From NCBI GenBank assembly GCA_013376985.1, contig JACABB010000005.1:61717-125716 (forward strand): 64,000 bases of DNA, written 5' to 3'. The number at the start of each line of letters is the position of its first letter. The stretch's first letter is position 1. The DNA is from Bacteroidales bacterium (GTDB taxonomy: Bacteria; Bacteroidota; Bacteroidia; Bacteroidales; Tenuifilaceae). Made by a program: the position numbers and the translations under genes. Under the pieces are notes generated by a model, which did no database searches, was not told where the DNA came from, and saw only the letters and a program-made list of their open reading frames with translations. Positions 45,680 through 54,732 of this stretch are shown piece after piece.

Positions 45680-46316
45680 GTGTGCCGGGCATGGCACGGA
45701 ACGAAGGGAAGTAAAACCCTGATATACCGATTTGACCGGAAAGTATTAGCGATTGACATGCCTCTTGCGAGGATAAATCAGAAAGAAGTCCTCAGCAAAA
45801 TCGGAGTTCTGACACACAGAAACCAGATATAAGGCCTAAATTATTTGGTCAACCGAGCGATAGGATGGGGAAACCCTGTAGACAAACGCAAAAACAAGAT
45901 GAGTTAGGTAGAATATGAAGAAAGTACAACGTCTTACTCTGGGAGATTTTACGACCTATTGCAAGAGAGACTATCTGTTTGGCTACAAATAGAGAATAAA
46001 CATTACGAAGTCAGCAGAGGTTATATTATCCGATAATTTGCTGGAGAAGGACTGAGTCGTTAAACTTAAGGAGCAGACCAGAGGTTCTAACAGAATGACA
46101 GTCAAGAGAAGTATTGCTATATTCACCTATTGATTAGTAGAAAAGGCAAAACCGGAACTACATTAGATGGTATCGTGAACAGTGGGGCGAACGGATTATA
46201 ACGAGCCTTAACAATGGAATTTTCTTCATTGTTAAAACCTTTTATGGAAACCGCCGTGTACGAGAATACGCAAGAAGGTATGAAAGGAGGGGGAGTATTC
46301 CTCCTACCTCTTCGAT
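45680..46316 (+). mobile_element. Degenerate ORF-less group II intron, copy 1
   Basis: Begins with a GTGYG-type 5' end (GTGTGCCGGGCATGGCACGG), contains the domain I-type segment up to about 45900, the block CTATCTGTTTGGCTACAAAT and GAAGTCAGCAGAGGTTATA known from bacterial class B-like introns, a domain V-like ACCGCCGTGTACG near 46248, and ends with a GGAGGGGGA...CCTCCT stem and CTCTTCGAT. No reverse transcriptase remains, and domain V pairing is broken. Boundaries are good to a few bases at best. Confidence 0.7.
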
Positions 46317-46567
46317 TCTACCTAAGAAATTTTCCAAATATTCAATTTTCAGAGGTTTAGAAAAACTTTTGAGACAACTTCAGAACTCATGTTAGTTTTT
46401 AGTAATAACCCTTTTTCAAGGAGTACTAATCTTCGTTTGCTATCTTCTCAATTTATTCTGAACTATTTTCACAAATATATCATTATTTAAGAATAACCTT
46501 GAATAAAAGGAATAGATATGAAATCAATAAAAACGTTGCTCTAGGAGTAAAGAGGTTTGTTTAATAT

Positions 46568-46600
46568 AGTGGATTCTGCTCCACTTTTTTCTTTTTATTG
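46568..46600 (+). terminator. Plus-strand terminator-like hairpin
   Basis: AGTGGA-TTCTGC-TCCACT followed by TTTTTTCTTTTTATT, just before the decarboxylase stop on the other strand. It points away from any plus-strand gene, so it may only cap transcripts from the intron region. Confidence 0.5.
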
Positions 46601-46610
46601 CAATAAATGG

Positions 46611-47807
46611 TCAGTTCATATTATTGACTATAACAGGATTCAATTTTGCAACTTTTTTCCCCTGAAGTATATCTATGCTAATTTTAGTGTCAATGGGTAA
46701 TACATTTCTTTGAAACAAAAGAATAATCATTGATCCACCATAAGCAAAATGTCCCATTAAGTCTCCTTTTTTTACGACAACGCCATTGTCTCCAGAAATA
46801 TCTTTAAATTTTGGTTCGAAATTAATGGAACTGACATCATCTAAACCTACTGTAATCATTGCAACATATCCGTAGCTTATTGTTTTGAAAATATAATATC
46901 CACGGCGATAAACCTCGAAAACAGAAAAATCAGAATTGTATCCCAAGTTTTTATTTTTAAAAAAATCTGGAAAATTTGGATTGCCAAAATAGTTACCCAA
47001 TACATTTTCTCTTGATTCTACAACAATCCCGCTTAATGGAGCATGCCAGTGGTGGTAATTGCTAGGCATTAAGACAAAAGACAAAGCAGAACCATCAATA
47101 AACATTGAATGAAATATGGAATTATCTAGAAGTTGTTTAATGGATAGCTTTTGTCGTACCTTGGTTGTTATGCAGTCGTATTCTGACAATTTATTTTCAA
47201 CTTTATTGAGTCGAGAGTCGCTCGGTGAAACCAGAATGGAAAGGTCATGAGGTTCATCAATAGGCCTTAATCCTGATTTGATTTTTCTAGTAAAAAGTTC
47301 ATTAAAAGATTTAAAACCACCTTCAGGAATAATGTAGTCATTCCAACTGGGGTCTTTTTTCCAATCATCTATTGTCCACAAAGATCGAGGACTATCCATG
47401 TATTTTTTCCGCCAATCTAAAAAATATTTTGTCCATTCGTAACCAGGGAATTGTGTGACAATTCGAATAGCAGGTTCATTATTATAGTAAAACTCATAAA
47501 AAGGCTCAATAAATGCGGATAATCCATCCTCTATGGTGGGGGCAAACAAACTCCATTTATAAAAGAACATAAATAAAGAATCAAAATTCGCTCGATTATT
47601 CATTTTCCAATAGTTGTTGTTTGGCCTAGGTGCATAATCTACAGGCATATTTTGTAGATTTTTAAATGCTTCATCAATATCATTTCTAAATTGTGAGTTA
47701 GACTTGTAAAGTTCTTTCAGTTTGATTACTGGTAAAGTACTTAAATTCTCCAGAGTTACTGGCGAAGAGTCTAATATTTTCTGAGTTTCCTGTGCAAGAG
47801 TTGTCAT
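46611..47807 (-). CDS. Phosphatidylserine decarboxylase-like enzyme with PSDC-type N-terminus
   Basis: A 398-residue pyruvoyl-type decarboxylase. Asp197 (SPSDSR), His253/His255 (YHHWHAP) and the self-cleavage site GGS with Ser359 (HFAYGGSM) are all present, so cleavage and pyruvoyl formation look possible. Residues about 30-170 (FFYKWSLFAP...FPGYEWTKYFLDWRKKYMDSP) resemble the extra N-terminal domain of the PsiD/tryptophan-decarboxylase branch rather than short bacterial Psd. Substrate could be phosphatidylserine or an amino acid. No membrane helix at the N-terminus. Flanked on both sides by decayed group II introns. Confidence 0.85.
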   Translation of the reverse strand: MTTLAQETQKILDSSPVTLENLSTLPVIKLKELYKSNSQFRNDIDEAFKNLQNMPVDYAPRPNNNYWKMNNRANFDSLFMFFYKWSLFAPTIEDGLSAFIEPFYEFYYNNEPAIRIVTQFPGYEWTKYFLDWRKKYMDSPRSLWTIDDWKKDPSWNDYIIPEGGFKSFNELFTRKIKSGLRPIDEPHDLSILVSPSDSRLNKVENKLSEYDCITTKVRQKLSIKQLLDNSIFHSMFIDGSALSFVLMPSNYHHWHAPLSGIVVESRENVLGNYFGNPNFPDFFKNKNLGYNSDFSVFEVYRRGYYIFKTISYGYVAMITVGLDDVSSINFEPKFKDISGDNGVVVKKGDLMGHFAYGGSMIILLFQRNVLPIDTKISIDILQGKKVAKLNPVIVNNMN

Positions 47808-48206
47808 AAGTTGTTGATTTTTACTAGGTGTTTATGAATACCTAGTTCATTATTATATTTCAAACATAGAGTTTTATTTTTAAAATCATCAGGGCTTTTA
47901 TTAAAGATTTTTAGTTTTAGTTCAATTCACTTTTCAATTGCTCCAAAGATGTTTTTTAACATGTGTCTCTTTTCTTAGTCTGCTGTGATTTTTTATGACA
48001 TATATGCATCGAAAAAATGATAAATGTAATATCTATTTCTTCTATATTATAGTATATTTCTTTCAAGATAGGGCTATTTTTGTTGTCAACTTATTGGATT
48101 TGCCCTCTCAGCCATATCGTTTGTTTTTGGTGTGTTAGGTTTTGTGAACCCATGTTTTATGTCGGTTTCTTTGCAAAAGACATCAGGCTTTGAAGATTTC
48201 CAGTAA
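47808..48206. other. Gap between decarboxylase gene and second intron remnant
   Basis: AT-rich; should hold the promoter of the decarboxylase gene, but no convincing -7/-33 pair was fixed. Nothing coding was seen. Confidence 0.4.
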
Positions 48207-48788
48207 AGCTCTGGGCATGGCGCTGAACTAAAAGAAGTAAGCCTAGATACACTAATTTGACTGGAAATATTAGTGATGGACTGTCTCCAGTGAGGAAGAA
48301 TTAGAAGGAAGTTCTTCTCAAAATCAAAGGCTTGATGTACAGAAGCCAAATTAAAGATCAAGTTATTTGGTCAGCTGAGCAATAGTTTGGGAAAGCCCTA
48401 TGGTCAAATGGAAAAGACAAGATAAATCAGGCAGAATATGAGAAAAGTATAGCGTCTTATTCCAAGAGATCTTATAGTTCGTTGCAAGGGCGACTATCTG
48501 TTTGGCAACAAGCAGGGAATAAACAGTAAGAAGTCAGCAGAGATTATAGTATCCGACAAGTCGTTGGAGGAGAACTAAATCATTAAATGTAAGGAGCAAT
48601 CAAGAGATTTTCTGGTATCAACGGAATGGAAGACAAGAAAAGTATCCCCACATAGGGTCATGGACAGCCGCAAACTAATTATAGCGAGCTTTAACAATGA
48701 AATTTTAACCGTTTTGATAAACCAAGTGTGTAATAGTACGTACGGTAGCATTAGAAGTAGGGGGATTAACTCCCCCTACCTACTCGAT
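48207..48788 (+). mobile_element. Degenerate ORF-less group II intron, copy 2
   Basis: Same order of blocks as copy 1: CTGGGCATGGCGCTGAAC near the 5' end, TTATTTGGTCAGCTGAGC, CTATCTGTTTGGCAACAAGC, AAGAAGTCAGCAGAGATTA, then the 3' half of domain V (AGTACGTACGGTAGC), a domain VI stem (GTAGGGGG...CCCCCTAC) and TACTCGAT. The 5' GTGYG and the 5' half of domain V are lost. No intron-encoded protein. It ends 20 bases before the rocD stop. Confidence 0.7.
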
Positions 48789-48808
48789 TTTACTTATGAA
48801 ATGATTGA

Positions 48809-50029
48809 TTATTCAAATAATTTAAATGCTTCTTTTATTTTGCTGATAGCATCTTTAAGTTGAGCCTCATTAATTACAAGAGGAGGCGCAAAGCGAATAA
48901 TATTACCATGAGTAGGTTTTGCAAGAAGACCTTTCTCCGCCATTGCTAAGCATACATCCCAAGCGGTTTTCCCATTTTTATTACGTATAACAATAGCATT
49001 TAGTAAACCTTTTCCACGAACCAATTCAATCATATCACTTTTAATATTTCTGATTTCATCGCGGAAAATTTTACCCATCTTCTCAGCATTTTCAACTAAC
49101 TTTTCATCCTTAATAACTTCTAATGCTGCAATGGCTACACGACAAGCAATTGGGTTTCCACCAAAAGTAGAGCCATGTTCACCGGGTTTAATGCAAAGCA
49201 TAATATCATTATCTGCAAGTACTGCGGAAACAGGAAATACTCCACCTGAAATAGCTTTACCTAGTATAATAATGTCTGGACGAATTCCTTCATGATCGCA
49301 AGCAAGCATTTTACCTGTACGTGCAATACCTGTTTGAACCTCATCAGCAATGAATAGAACGTTATTCTTTTTACAAAGATCAAATGCTTTTTTTAGATAT
49401 CCTTCATCTGGAACAAATACTCCAGCCTCACCTTGAATAGGTTCAACTAGAAAACCGGCAACGTTAGGATCTTTAAGCTCTTTTTCGAGAGCAGCTAAAT
49501 CATTATATGGAATCTTTATAAAACCGGGAGTGAAAGGGCCAAAACCACCATAAGAATCAGGATCGGTTGACATTGAAACGACTGTAATTGTGCGGCCATG
49601 GAAGTTGTTTTCGCAAACAATAATTTTTGCTTGATCTTCCTTAACCCCTTTTTTCATGTAGGCCCATTTGCGGCAAAGTTTTAAAGCAGTCTCATCTGCT
49701 TCAGCACCCGTATTCATTGGTAAAACTTTGTCGTAACCAAAATATTTAGTTACATACTCTTCGTATTCTCCTAATACGTTATTGTAAAAAGCTCTTGAGG
49801 TTAGAGTAAGTGTTTGGGCTTGATCGCAGAGAGCCTTTACAATTCTTGGATGGCAATGTCCTTGGTTAACAGCTGAATATGCAGATAAAAAATCGTAGTA
49901 GCGCTTTCCATCTACACCATATAAAAATATGCCTTCACCTTTTTCAAGAACTACAGGAAGTGGATGATAGTTGTGTGCACCATATTTATCTTCTCTGTCC
50001 ATGTAATCTTTTGATGTCATCTTGCTCAT
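48809..50029 (-). CDS. rocD: Ornithine aminotransferase
   Basis: A 406-residue class III PLP aminotransferase, converting ornithine and 2-oxoglutarate to glutamate semialdehyde and glutamate. PLP lysine in [47 protein letters not shown] and HGSTFGGNP are all present. The N-terminus ([17 protein letters not shown]) is the OAT form. Monocistronic. Confidence 0.95.
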   Translation of the reverse strand: MSKMTSKDYMDREDKYGAHNYHPLPVVLEKGEGIFLYGVDGKRYYDFLSAYSAVNQGHCHPRIVKALCDQAQTLTLTSRAFYNNVLGEYEEYVTKYFGYDKVLPMNTGAEADETALKLCRKWAYMKKGVKEDQAKIIVCENNFHGRTITVVSMSTDPDSYGGFGPFTPGFIKIPYNDLAALEKELKDPNVAGFLVEPIQGEAGVFVPDEGYLKKAFDLCKKNNVLFIADEVQTGIARTGKMLACDHEGIRPDIIILGKAISGGVFPVSAVLADNDIMLCIKPGEHGSTFGGNPIACRVAIAALEVIKDEKLVENAEKMGKIFRDEIRNIKSDMIELVRGKGLLNAIVIRNKNGKTAWDVCLAMAEKGLLAKPTHGNIIRFAPPLVINEAQLKDAISKIKEAFKLFE

Positions 50030-50213
50030 AATATTAAAGTTTTAAATTGATATTCAATGTTTAAGTGATTCTTAAATCGCAGTTTTAAGAGCTACAAGGT
50101 TAAGCCTAGTTTTCGAAATTTCAAATATTTAAATAATTAGTCGAGATATGTTAAGAAACATGTTTTTCTGTTTTGACCAATATTCATGGGATTTGTGAAT
50201 AATAAGTTGCAAT

Positions 50214-50240
50214 AAAAAAGGGACTTTTAAAGCCCCTTTA
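50214..50240 (-). terminator. Terminator of the VOC gene
   Basis: On the minus strand AAAGGGGCTTT pairs with AAAAGTCCCTTT and is followed by a T-run; the hairpin overlaps the stop codon. Confidence 0.6.
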
Positions 50241-51306
50241 CTTTTTTAAGTCCCATCAGATTAATAATCCAATGAGGTAACGATTTTTCAGGATCTCGTT
50301 TATTTAAATTCAAACTAATGCCTAATGATTTTAACAGTGGAAGTCTATGCGCTTCAACGAATTCTATTAAAGTTCCATCAGGATCCTCAATATATGTAAA
50401 ATGACCTGCTGCTTCGCCCATATCAAAACTTCCCTTATCGTTATGTTTAATATTTGAATTAACAGTAAATGGGAAACCAAGTTCATTACACTCTTTTTCA
50501 AGGCTATCCATATTCTTGATATCAAAGCAAAGGTGAATAAAGCCTAAATCTCCCCAGAGACGATCTTTGAAAATCTTATTTGGAGTTCTATCCATTGCTT
50601 GAACTAGTTCAATTTGTGTATCACCGAAAAGAGCGCTAAATGCTCCTTTACGTGGTTTTGAATGGGTTAAAATAATCCTACGGAATGTTCCAGATCCTCC
50701 GGGTAAACCATTTAAATCACTAAAATTTCCAGTTAAATCGGATAAAACTTTATCGTAGCCTAAAAGTTTTGTGTAAACTTTTAGTGAGTTATCAATGTTA
50801 CTGACACCAACTATTGCACCAGAAACTCCTCCTGTAGGTTTACCATCATTTTTAAACCACGAGATGCTTTCGAATATCTCAAATGTATTATTAAAGGGAT
50901 CTTTAACAAAAAAATGATTAATCCCAGCAGGGTTTTTTTGAGGTTTAGTTAGCGGTTCTACGCCCTTGCTTGCAAAGGAGTTGTATGCAACATTTATATC
51001 ACGACATTTAAATTTAATAGCGTAGATTCCATAATCGCCTATTTGAACATTAAAAGAAGGAGCTAATGGGGTTCTACCTTTATACTGCCATATCTCTAAT
51101 CCGCCGCCTCCCTGAAGATTTACGGTTAAAACAGCATGTCTTTCACGTGGTTGCCCTCCAGTATAAGGAAGCATAAGTTCAGCCACTGTACTATCTTCGA
51201 AAATTCTAATATCAGTACCAAGAAACTCTTTATACCATTTCCATACTTCGTAAACATTGGTTACCCCAATGCCAATTTGTTGTATTCCGCAAATAATTTT
51301 CTCCAT
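50227..51306 (-). CDS. VOC (glyoxalase/dioxygenase) superfamily protein
   Basis: A 359-residue protein with two to three betaalphabetabetabeta modules: QQIGIGVTNVYEVWKWYKEFLG at the start, FVKDPFNNTFEIFES near residue 140, a second module (GVSNIDNSLKVYTKLLGYDKVL), and FTYIEDPDGTLIEFVEAH near 310. Metal ligands (His/Glu) fit the superfamily, but the substrate cannot be told. Own terminator; same strand as the SDR gene 107 bases upstream. Confidence 0.85.
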   Translation of the reverse strand: MEKIICGIQQIGIGVTNVYEVWKWYKEFLGTDIRIFEDSTVAELMLPYTGGQPRERHAVLTVNLQGGGGLEIWQYKGRTPLAPSFNVQIGDYGIYAIKFKCRDINVAYNSFASKGVEPLTKPQKNPAGINHFFVKDPFNNTFEIFESISWFKNDGKPTGGVSGAIVGVSNIDNSLKVYTKLLGYDKVLSDLTGNFSDLNGLPGGSGTFRRIILTHSKPRKGAFSALFGDTQIELVQAMDRTPNKIFKDRLWGDLGFIHLCFDIKNMDSLEKECNELGFPFTVNSNIKHNDKGSFDMGEAAGHFTYIEDPDGTLIEFVEAHRLPLLKSLGISLNLNKRDPEKSLPHWIINLMGLKKVKGL

Positions 51307-51413
51307 GTGTGAGGTTTTATTTTAAATAGATTATTAATAAGCCAATACTTAAAGTAAATGAAGTGCTAAAACTCTAAGCATTTTAAGCACTCCAAACTAT
51401 AGACGCTGTGTTC

Positions 51414-52211
51414 CTATGTTGATTTAATTTTTCCAATGATTTTAAAAAATAGCTTTGGAAAGAAACGTCTTAAATGGAACATTATAATCTCCTTTCCACC
51501 AATAAGAACTTCTGCACGACCTTTCTTAATTGCTTTTATATAGTGCTTAGCACATTCTTCGGCAGACATACCATTACTTTGTGCAGGATCCATTATTCCA
51601 TGAGGCTTTCCGTCTTTTTCAATTGCATTAATTGAAATGCTAGTGTTAATTGAACCGGGGTAGGCAACTGTCACAGAAATGCCGTACTCTTTAAGTTCCA
51701 TACGCAGAGTTTCAAAGTACCCTTGAATAGCATGCTTGGCTGCTGAATATGATGAACGAAGATGAAAACCAAATTTTCCAGATAAACTGCTTGTTGCAGC
51801 AATATATCCTTCTTTTTGCTCAATCATTGAGGGGATAAAAGCCTTCGTTAGAATTACATAAGAAAAAAAATCAATTTCCATTATTTTTCTATCAATCTCT
51901 ATTGGGGTTTCAATGGCTAGTGATCTTTGACTAATACCCCCATTGTTAATTAATAGGTAAATAGGGCCGTATTTAGAAAGTATTTCACTAGCGGCTGCGC
52001 TAACTTCAGAAGGGTTTAATAAATCAAAACAAATTGATTCGCAAAACGAAGTATGTTTTAAACATTCATTTTTTACAATATGCAGGTTATCTTCATTTTT
52101 GCCGGCAATAAGTATTTTGGCACCTTCCTTTGCTAGCTGTAATGTGATTGCCTTGCCAATTCCAGACGAAGCTCCTGTTATTAAAACTAATTTATTCTTA
52201 AAAGATATCAT
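51414..52211 (-). CDS. Short-chain dehydrogenase/reductase
   Basis: A 265-residue classical SDR. Cofactor motif TGASSGIG at about 10-17, NNGG at about 91-94, catalytic Ser in ATSSLSG, and YSAAKHAIQGYFETLRMEL with Tyr/Lys. The C-terminal basic hydrophobic end (FHLRRFFPKLFFKIIGK) suggests membrane attachment, as in DHRS7-like lipid or steroid-type reductases. Substrate unknown. Confidence 0.92.
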   Translation of the reverse strand: MISFKNKLVLITGASSGIGKAITLQLAKEGAKILIAGKNEDNLHIVKNECLKHTSFCESICFDLLNPSEVSAAASEILSKYGPIYLLINNGGISQRSLAIETPIEIDRKIMEIDFFSYVILTKAFIPSMIEQKEGYIAATSSLSGKFGFHLRSSYSAAKHAIQGYFETLRMELKEYGISVTVAYPGSINTSISINAIEKDGKPHGIMDPAQSNGMSAEECAKHYIKAIKKGRAEVLIGGKEIIMFHLRRFFPKLFFKIIGKIKST

Positions 52212-52341
52212 AGATTTTTTTTTAGGTTAGCAAATATCATAAAAAAATATTAGTTGCCATAATTAAGTGAAATTGATTATTTATTATTATGGTTCATAAA
52301 ATACTTCTTATTTTAGGTTATTTCCTTTGTATATACTATAT

Positions 52342-52652
52342 TAACGTGAACTCGATATAAGAAATGTAATAATGTGTTTATTATTAATGATCTATAATTA
52401 TTTAAGGTAATGATGGAAGGTTGGAATGATGGAACTGGAGCGAAGCGGAACTCGACGAAGTCAATATTGGAGAACAAGAGATTAGATTTTTGCTTGTATC
52501 CTCCATTATTGACTTCGTCGAACTCGCAAGCTCGGTTCCAATTTTCCATTATTGGCTTCGCCGAACTCGTAAACTCGGTTCCATTGATTCAAATAAAATA
52601 AATCGATTGATATTTAGATTAATACATTGTTCCTTACATCGAACTGACGTTA
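52342..52652. mobile_element. MITE-like element, copy 1 (311 bp)
   Basis: Left end TAACGTGAACTCGATATAAG; right end, read inward on the other strand, TAACGTCAGTTCGATGTAAG: imperfect terminal inverted repeats. The interior holds a long hairpin (GAACTCGACGAAGTCAATA and its complement) and no real ORF. Copy 2 is at 62654-62921. This copy carries a 43-bp internal tandem duplication. Short T/A repeats flank both ends (TAT), too short to prove a target duplication. Confidence 0.75.
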
Positions 52653-52832
52653 TATTAGTTAAGAAAATTTGAGTAAAACCCCATATTTTAGCAAGGGTAT
52701 AAATGATTCACGTTTGAAATTATTAACAATATTATAATATTATCTTAATACTAACTTAATTATCAAATCATTGTTTAATTTGTAATTTTGTATATTAGAC
52801 GAATGTTTATTCCTTAAAATAAACGATAAACC
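52653..52832. other. AT-rich promoter region of the response regulator gene
   Basis: About 75-80% A+T; includes TTAATACTAACTTAATTATC and TGTATATTAG-type stretches. No specific promoter could be assigned. Confidence 0.3.
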
Positions 52833-53525
52833 ATGGATGCCAAAAAGTATGATTTACTATTAGTGGATGATGAGCCAGATGTTTTGGAGTTTATAAGCTA
52901 TAATTTACGGAAGGAAGGCTTCAAAGTTCATAGCGCAACCAATGGTAAAGATGCTATTAAAATCGCCCAGGATGTTCATCCACAGTTAATTTTGCTCGAT
53001 GTTATGATGCCTGAGATGGATGGAATTGAAACGTGCGAGGAGATTAGAAAAATACCTGCCTTAAAAAATACATTGGTTGCTTTTCTTACGGCGAGAGGGG
53101 AGGATTACAGCCAAATTGCTGGCTTTGAAGCGGGTGGTGATGACTATGTTACAAAGCCAATAAAACCTAAAGTGTTAGTAAGTAGAATTAAAGCACTACT
53201 TAAAAGAATTAATACAAACGAAATAGAGATAACACCTCCAATTGAAGGCGTAAAGAAGAGTTTAGTAATTGATAAGGATAGGTTTATTATTATCCAGAAT
53301 GGTACTGAAATAGTTTTGCCAAAAAAGGAATTCGAACTTTTAACCTTGCTCCATAGCCGCCCTCAAAAAGTATTCACACGGGATGAGATTTTTTCATTGA
53401 TATGGGGTGATGATATTATTGTTGGGGATAGGACAATTGATGTCCATATACGGAAACTTCGTGAAAAAATAGGAGAGGAGCATATAGTTACGATTAAAGG
53501 AGTGGGTTATAAGTATATTGAATAA
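52833..53525 (+). CDS. OmpR/PhoB-type response regulator
   Basis: A 230-residue regulator. Receiver domain with acidic pair VDDEPD (11-16), phospho-acceptor Asp56 in LILLDVMMPEMDG, and Lys in DYVTKPIKPK; winged-helix DNA-binding domain at about 135-228 (VLPKKEFELLTLLHSRPQKV, RTIDVHIRKLREKIG). No histidine kinase is adjacent on this strand. It is followed 29 bases later by bacteriohemerythrin, perhaps co-transcribed. Confidence 0.94.
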   Translation: MDAKKYDLLLVDDEPDVLEFISYNLRKEGFKVHSATNGKDAIKIAQDVHPQLILLDVMMPEMDGIETCEEIRKIPALKNTLVAFLTARGEDYSQIAGFEAGGDDYVTKPIKPKVLVSRIKALLKRINTNEIEITPPIEGVKKSLVIDKDRFIIIQNGTEIVLPKKEFELLTLLHSRPQKVFTRDEIFSLIWGDDIIVGDRTIDVHIRKLREKIGEEHIVTIKGVGYKYIE

Positions 53526-53554
53526 TTGTGAATCCGAAAACTAATACCTGAACT

Positions 53555-53962
53555 ATGGCACTTTACGAATGGAAAGATGTATATAATATTGGCATTGATA
53601 GTATTGATGCGGAGCATCAAGGAATGTTAAATTTAATTAATCAGCTTTTCGATGCTATGAGCCATGGTAAAGCAAAGGAAATTATGGTTGACATTTTTTC
53701 TGAATTAATAAACTATATAAAACTACATTTTAAACGGGAGGAGACATTTTTTACTGATACAAATTTTCCGGAATACATAGAGCATAAACTTCAACACGAT
53801 CTTTTTATAGAAAAGATTAATGCTTTTAAAACGCAGTTTGATGATGGTAAGCAGAATATATCAGTTGAACTTATAAATTTTCTTACGGATTGGTTAATAA
53901 ACCATATTTTTATAATGGATAGAAATTATTTAAACCATTTTAAGAAGCACGGGGTGAATTAA
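53555..53962 (+). CDS. Bacteriohemerythrin
   Basis: A 135-residue diiron O2-binding protein. All ligands are present: His21, His58, Glu62, His77, His81, His117, Asp122. Cytosolic oxygen carrier, store or sensor. Its position behind an orphan response regulator, in a genome with FprA and Bat proteins, fits oxygen handling by an organism of low oxygen habitats. Confidence 0.94.
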   Translation: MALYEWKDVYNIGIDSIDAEHQGMLNLINQLFDAMSHGKAKEIMVDIFSELINYIKLHFKREETFFTDTNFPEYIEHKLQHDLFIEKINAFKTQFDDGKQNISVELINFLTDWLINHIFIMDRNYLNHFKKHGVN

Positions 53963-53975
53963 ACGGTTGTAAATA

Positions 53976-54728
53976 TTAATACTTTTTCTTAAAAAGATCT
54001 TCAATTATCTCTTTTTTCCTAACAGAAATAGGTACGATTATTCCATCCGACATTAATAGGGAAATATTTGGATGTTTCATGTATCTTACAATATGCGACG
54101 AGTTTACCAAATGTGTTTGATGACACCGAATAAACGATAATGGTGAGAGCATTTCATCGAATTCCTTAAGCGTTTTAGAAACAACAATATTTGACCTGTT
54201 AGTTAAATAGAAAAGGGTGTAATTATTATGGGACTCACACCTAATAATATTACTAATCTCCACTACAAAAACACTATCGTTAGTTTTAAGAACAATCTTT
54301 TTAATATCGTAATTATTGTTATTGATATTTGATAGTAAAGATTCAAACTTCAAATTAGTTTCGTCACTATTAATAACCTTTGTAATTTTACTAACCGCAT
54401 TTACTAGATCTGTTGGATCTAGCGGTTTAAGGATGTAGTCAAGAGCACTAAATTTAAATGCTTGAATAGCAAATTCTTCATGTGCTGTAATGATAATGAA
54501 ATAAAAATTATGTCTCTTGAATCTTTTTAATAAATCAAAACCTGTACCATCCGGCATTTTAATATCAAGAAAAACAATTTCAGGTTTGAGTCGATCAATC
54601 AGAGTGTAACCCCTTTCAACACAATCAGCCTGCCCTATTACATTGATATTTGGGCAATAAACAGATAGTATATGTTGAATTGTTTCTCTAACTCTTGCTT
54701 CATCATCAATAATAACGGCTGAGAACAT
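53976..54728 (-). CDS. LytTR-type response regulator
   Basis: A 250-residue regulator: receiver domain with Asp55 in IVFLDIKMPDG, and a C-terminal LytTR DNA-binding domain (about 145-248; VEISNIIRCESHNNYTLFY, SFIRCHQTHLVNSSHIVRY). It lies 4 bases downstream of its histidine kinase on the same strand. Target genes unknown. Confidence 0.94.
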   Translation of the reverse strand: MFSAVIIDDEARVRETIQHILSVYCPNINVIGQADCVERGYTLIDRLKPEIVFLDIKMPDGTGFDLLKRFKRHNFYFIIITAHEEFAIQAFKFSALDYILKPLDPTDLVNAVSKITKVINSDETNLKFESLLSNINNNNYDIKKIVLKTNDSVFVVEISNIIRCESHNNYTLFYLTNRSNIVVSKTLKEFDEMLSPLSFIRCHQTHLVNSSHIVRYMKHPNISLLMSDGIIVPISVRKKEIIEDLFKKKY

Positions 54729-54732
54729 AATT

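Noticed and set aside
45632-45832. A 66-codon plus-strand ORF
   Set aside because: It covers the 5' end and domain I-like part of the first group II intron remnant; an open frame by chance.
46018-46100. Reverse transcriptase remnants inside the intron copies
   Set aside because: All frames are closed and no YADD-type motif or RT block could be read, so only the RNA part is called.
48086-48361. A 91-codon minus-strand ORF
   Set aside because: It spans the start of the second group II intron remnant on the opposite strand, with no protein motif.
52313-52549. A 78-codon minus-strand ORF (and its 88-codon twin at 62595-62861)
   Set aside because: The two resemble each other only because both lie across the two MITE-like copies; the hairpin sequence, not selection on protein, explains the similarity.
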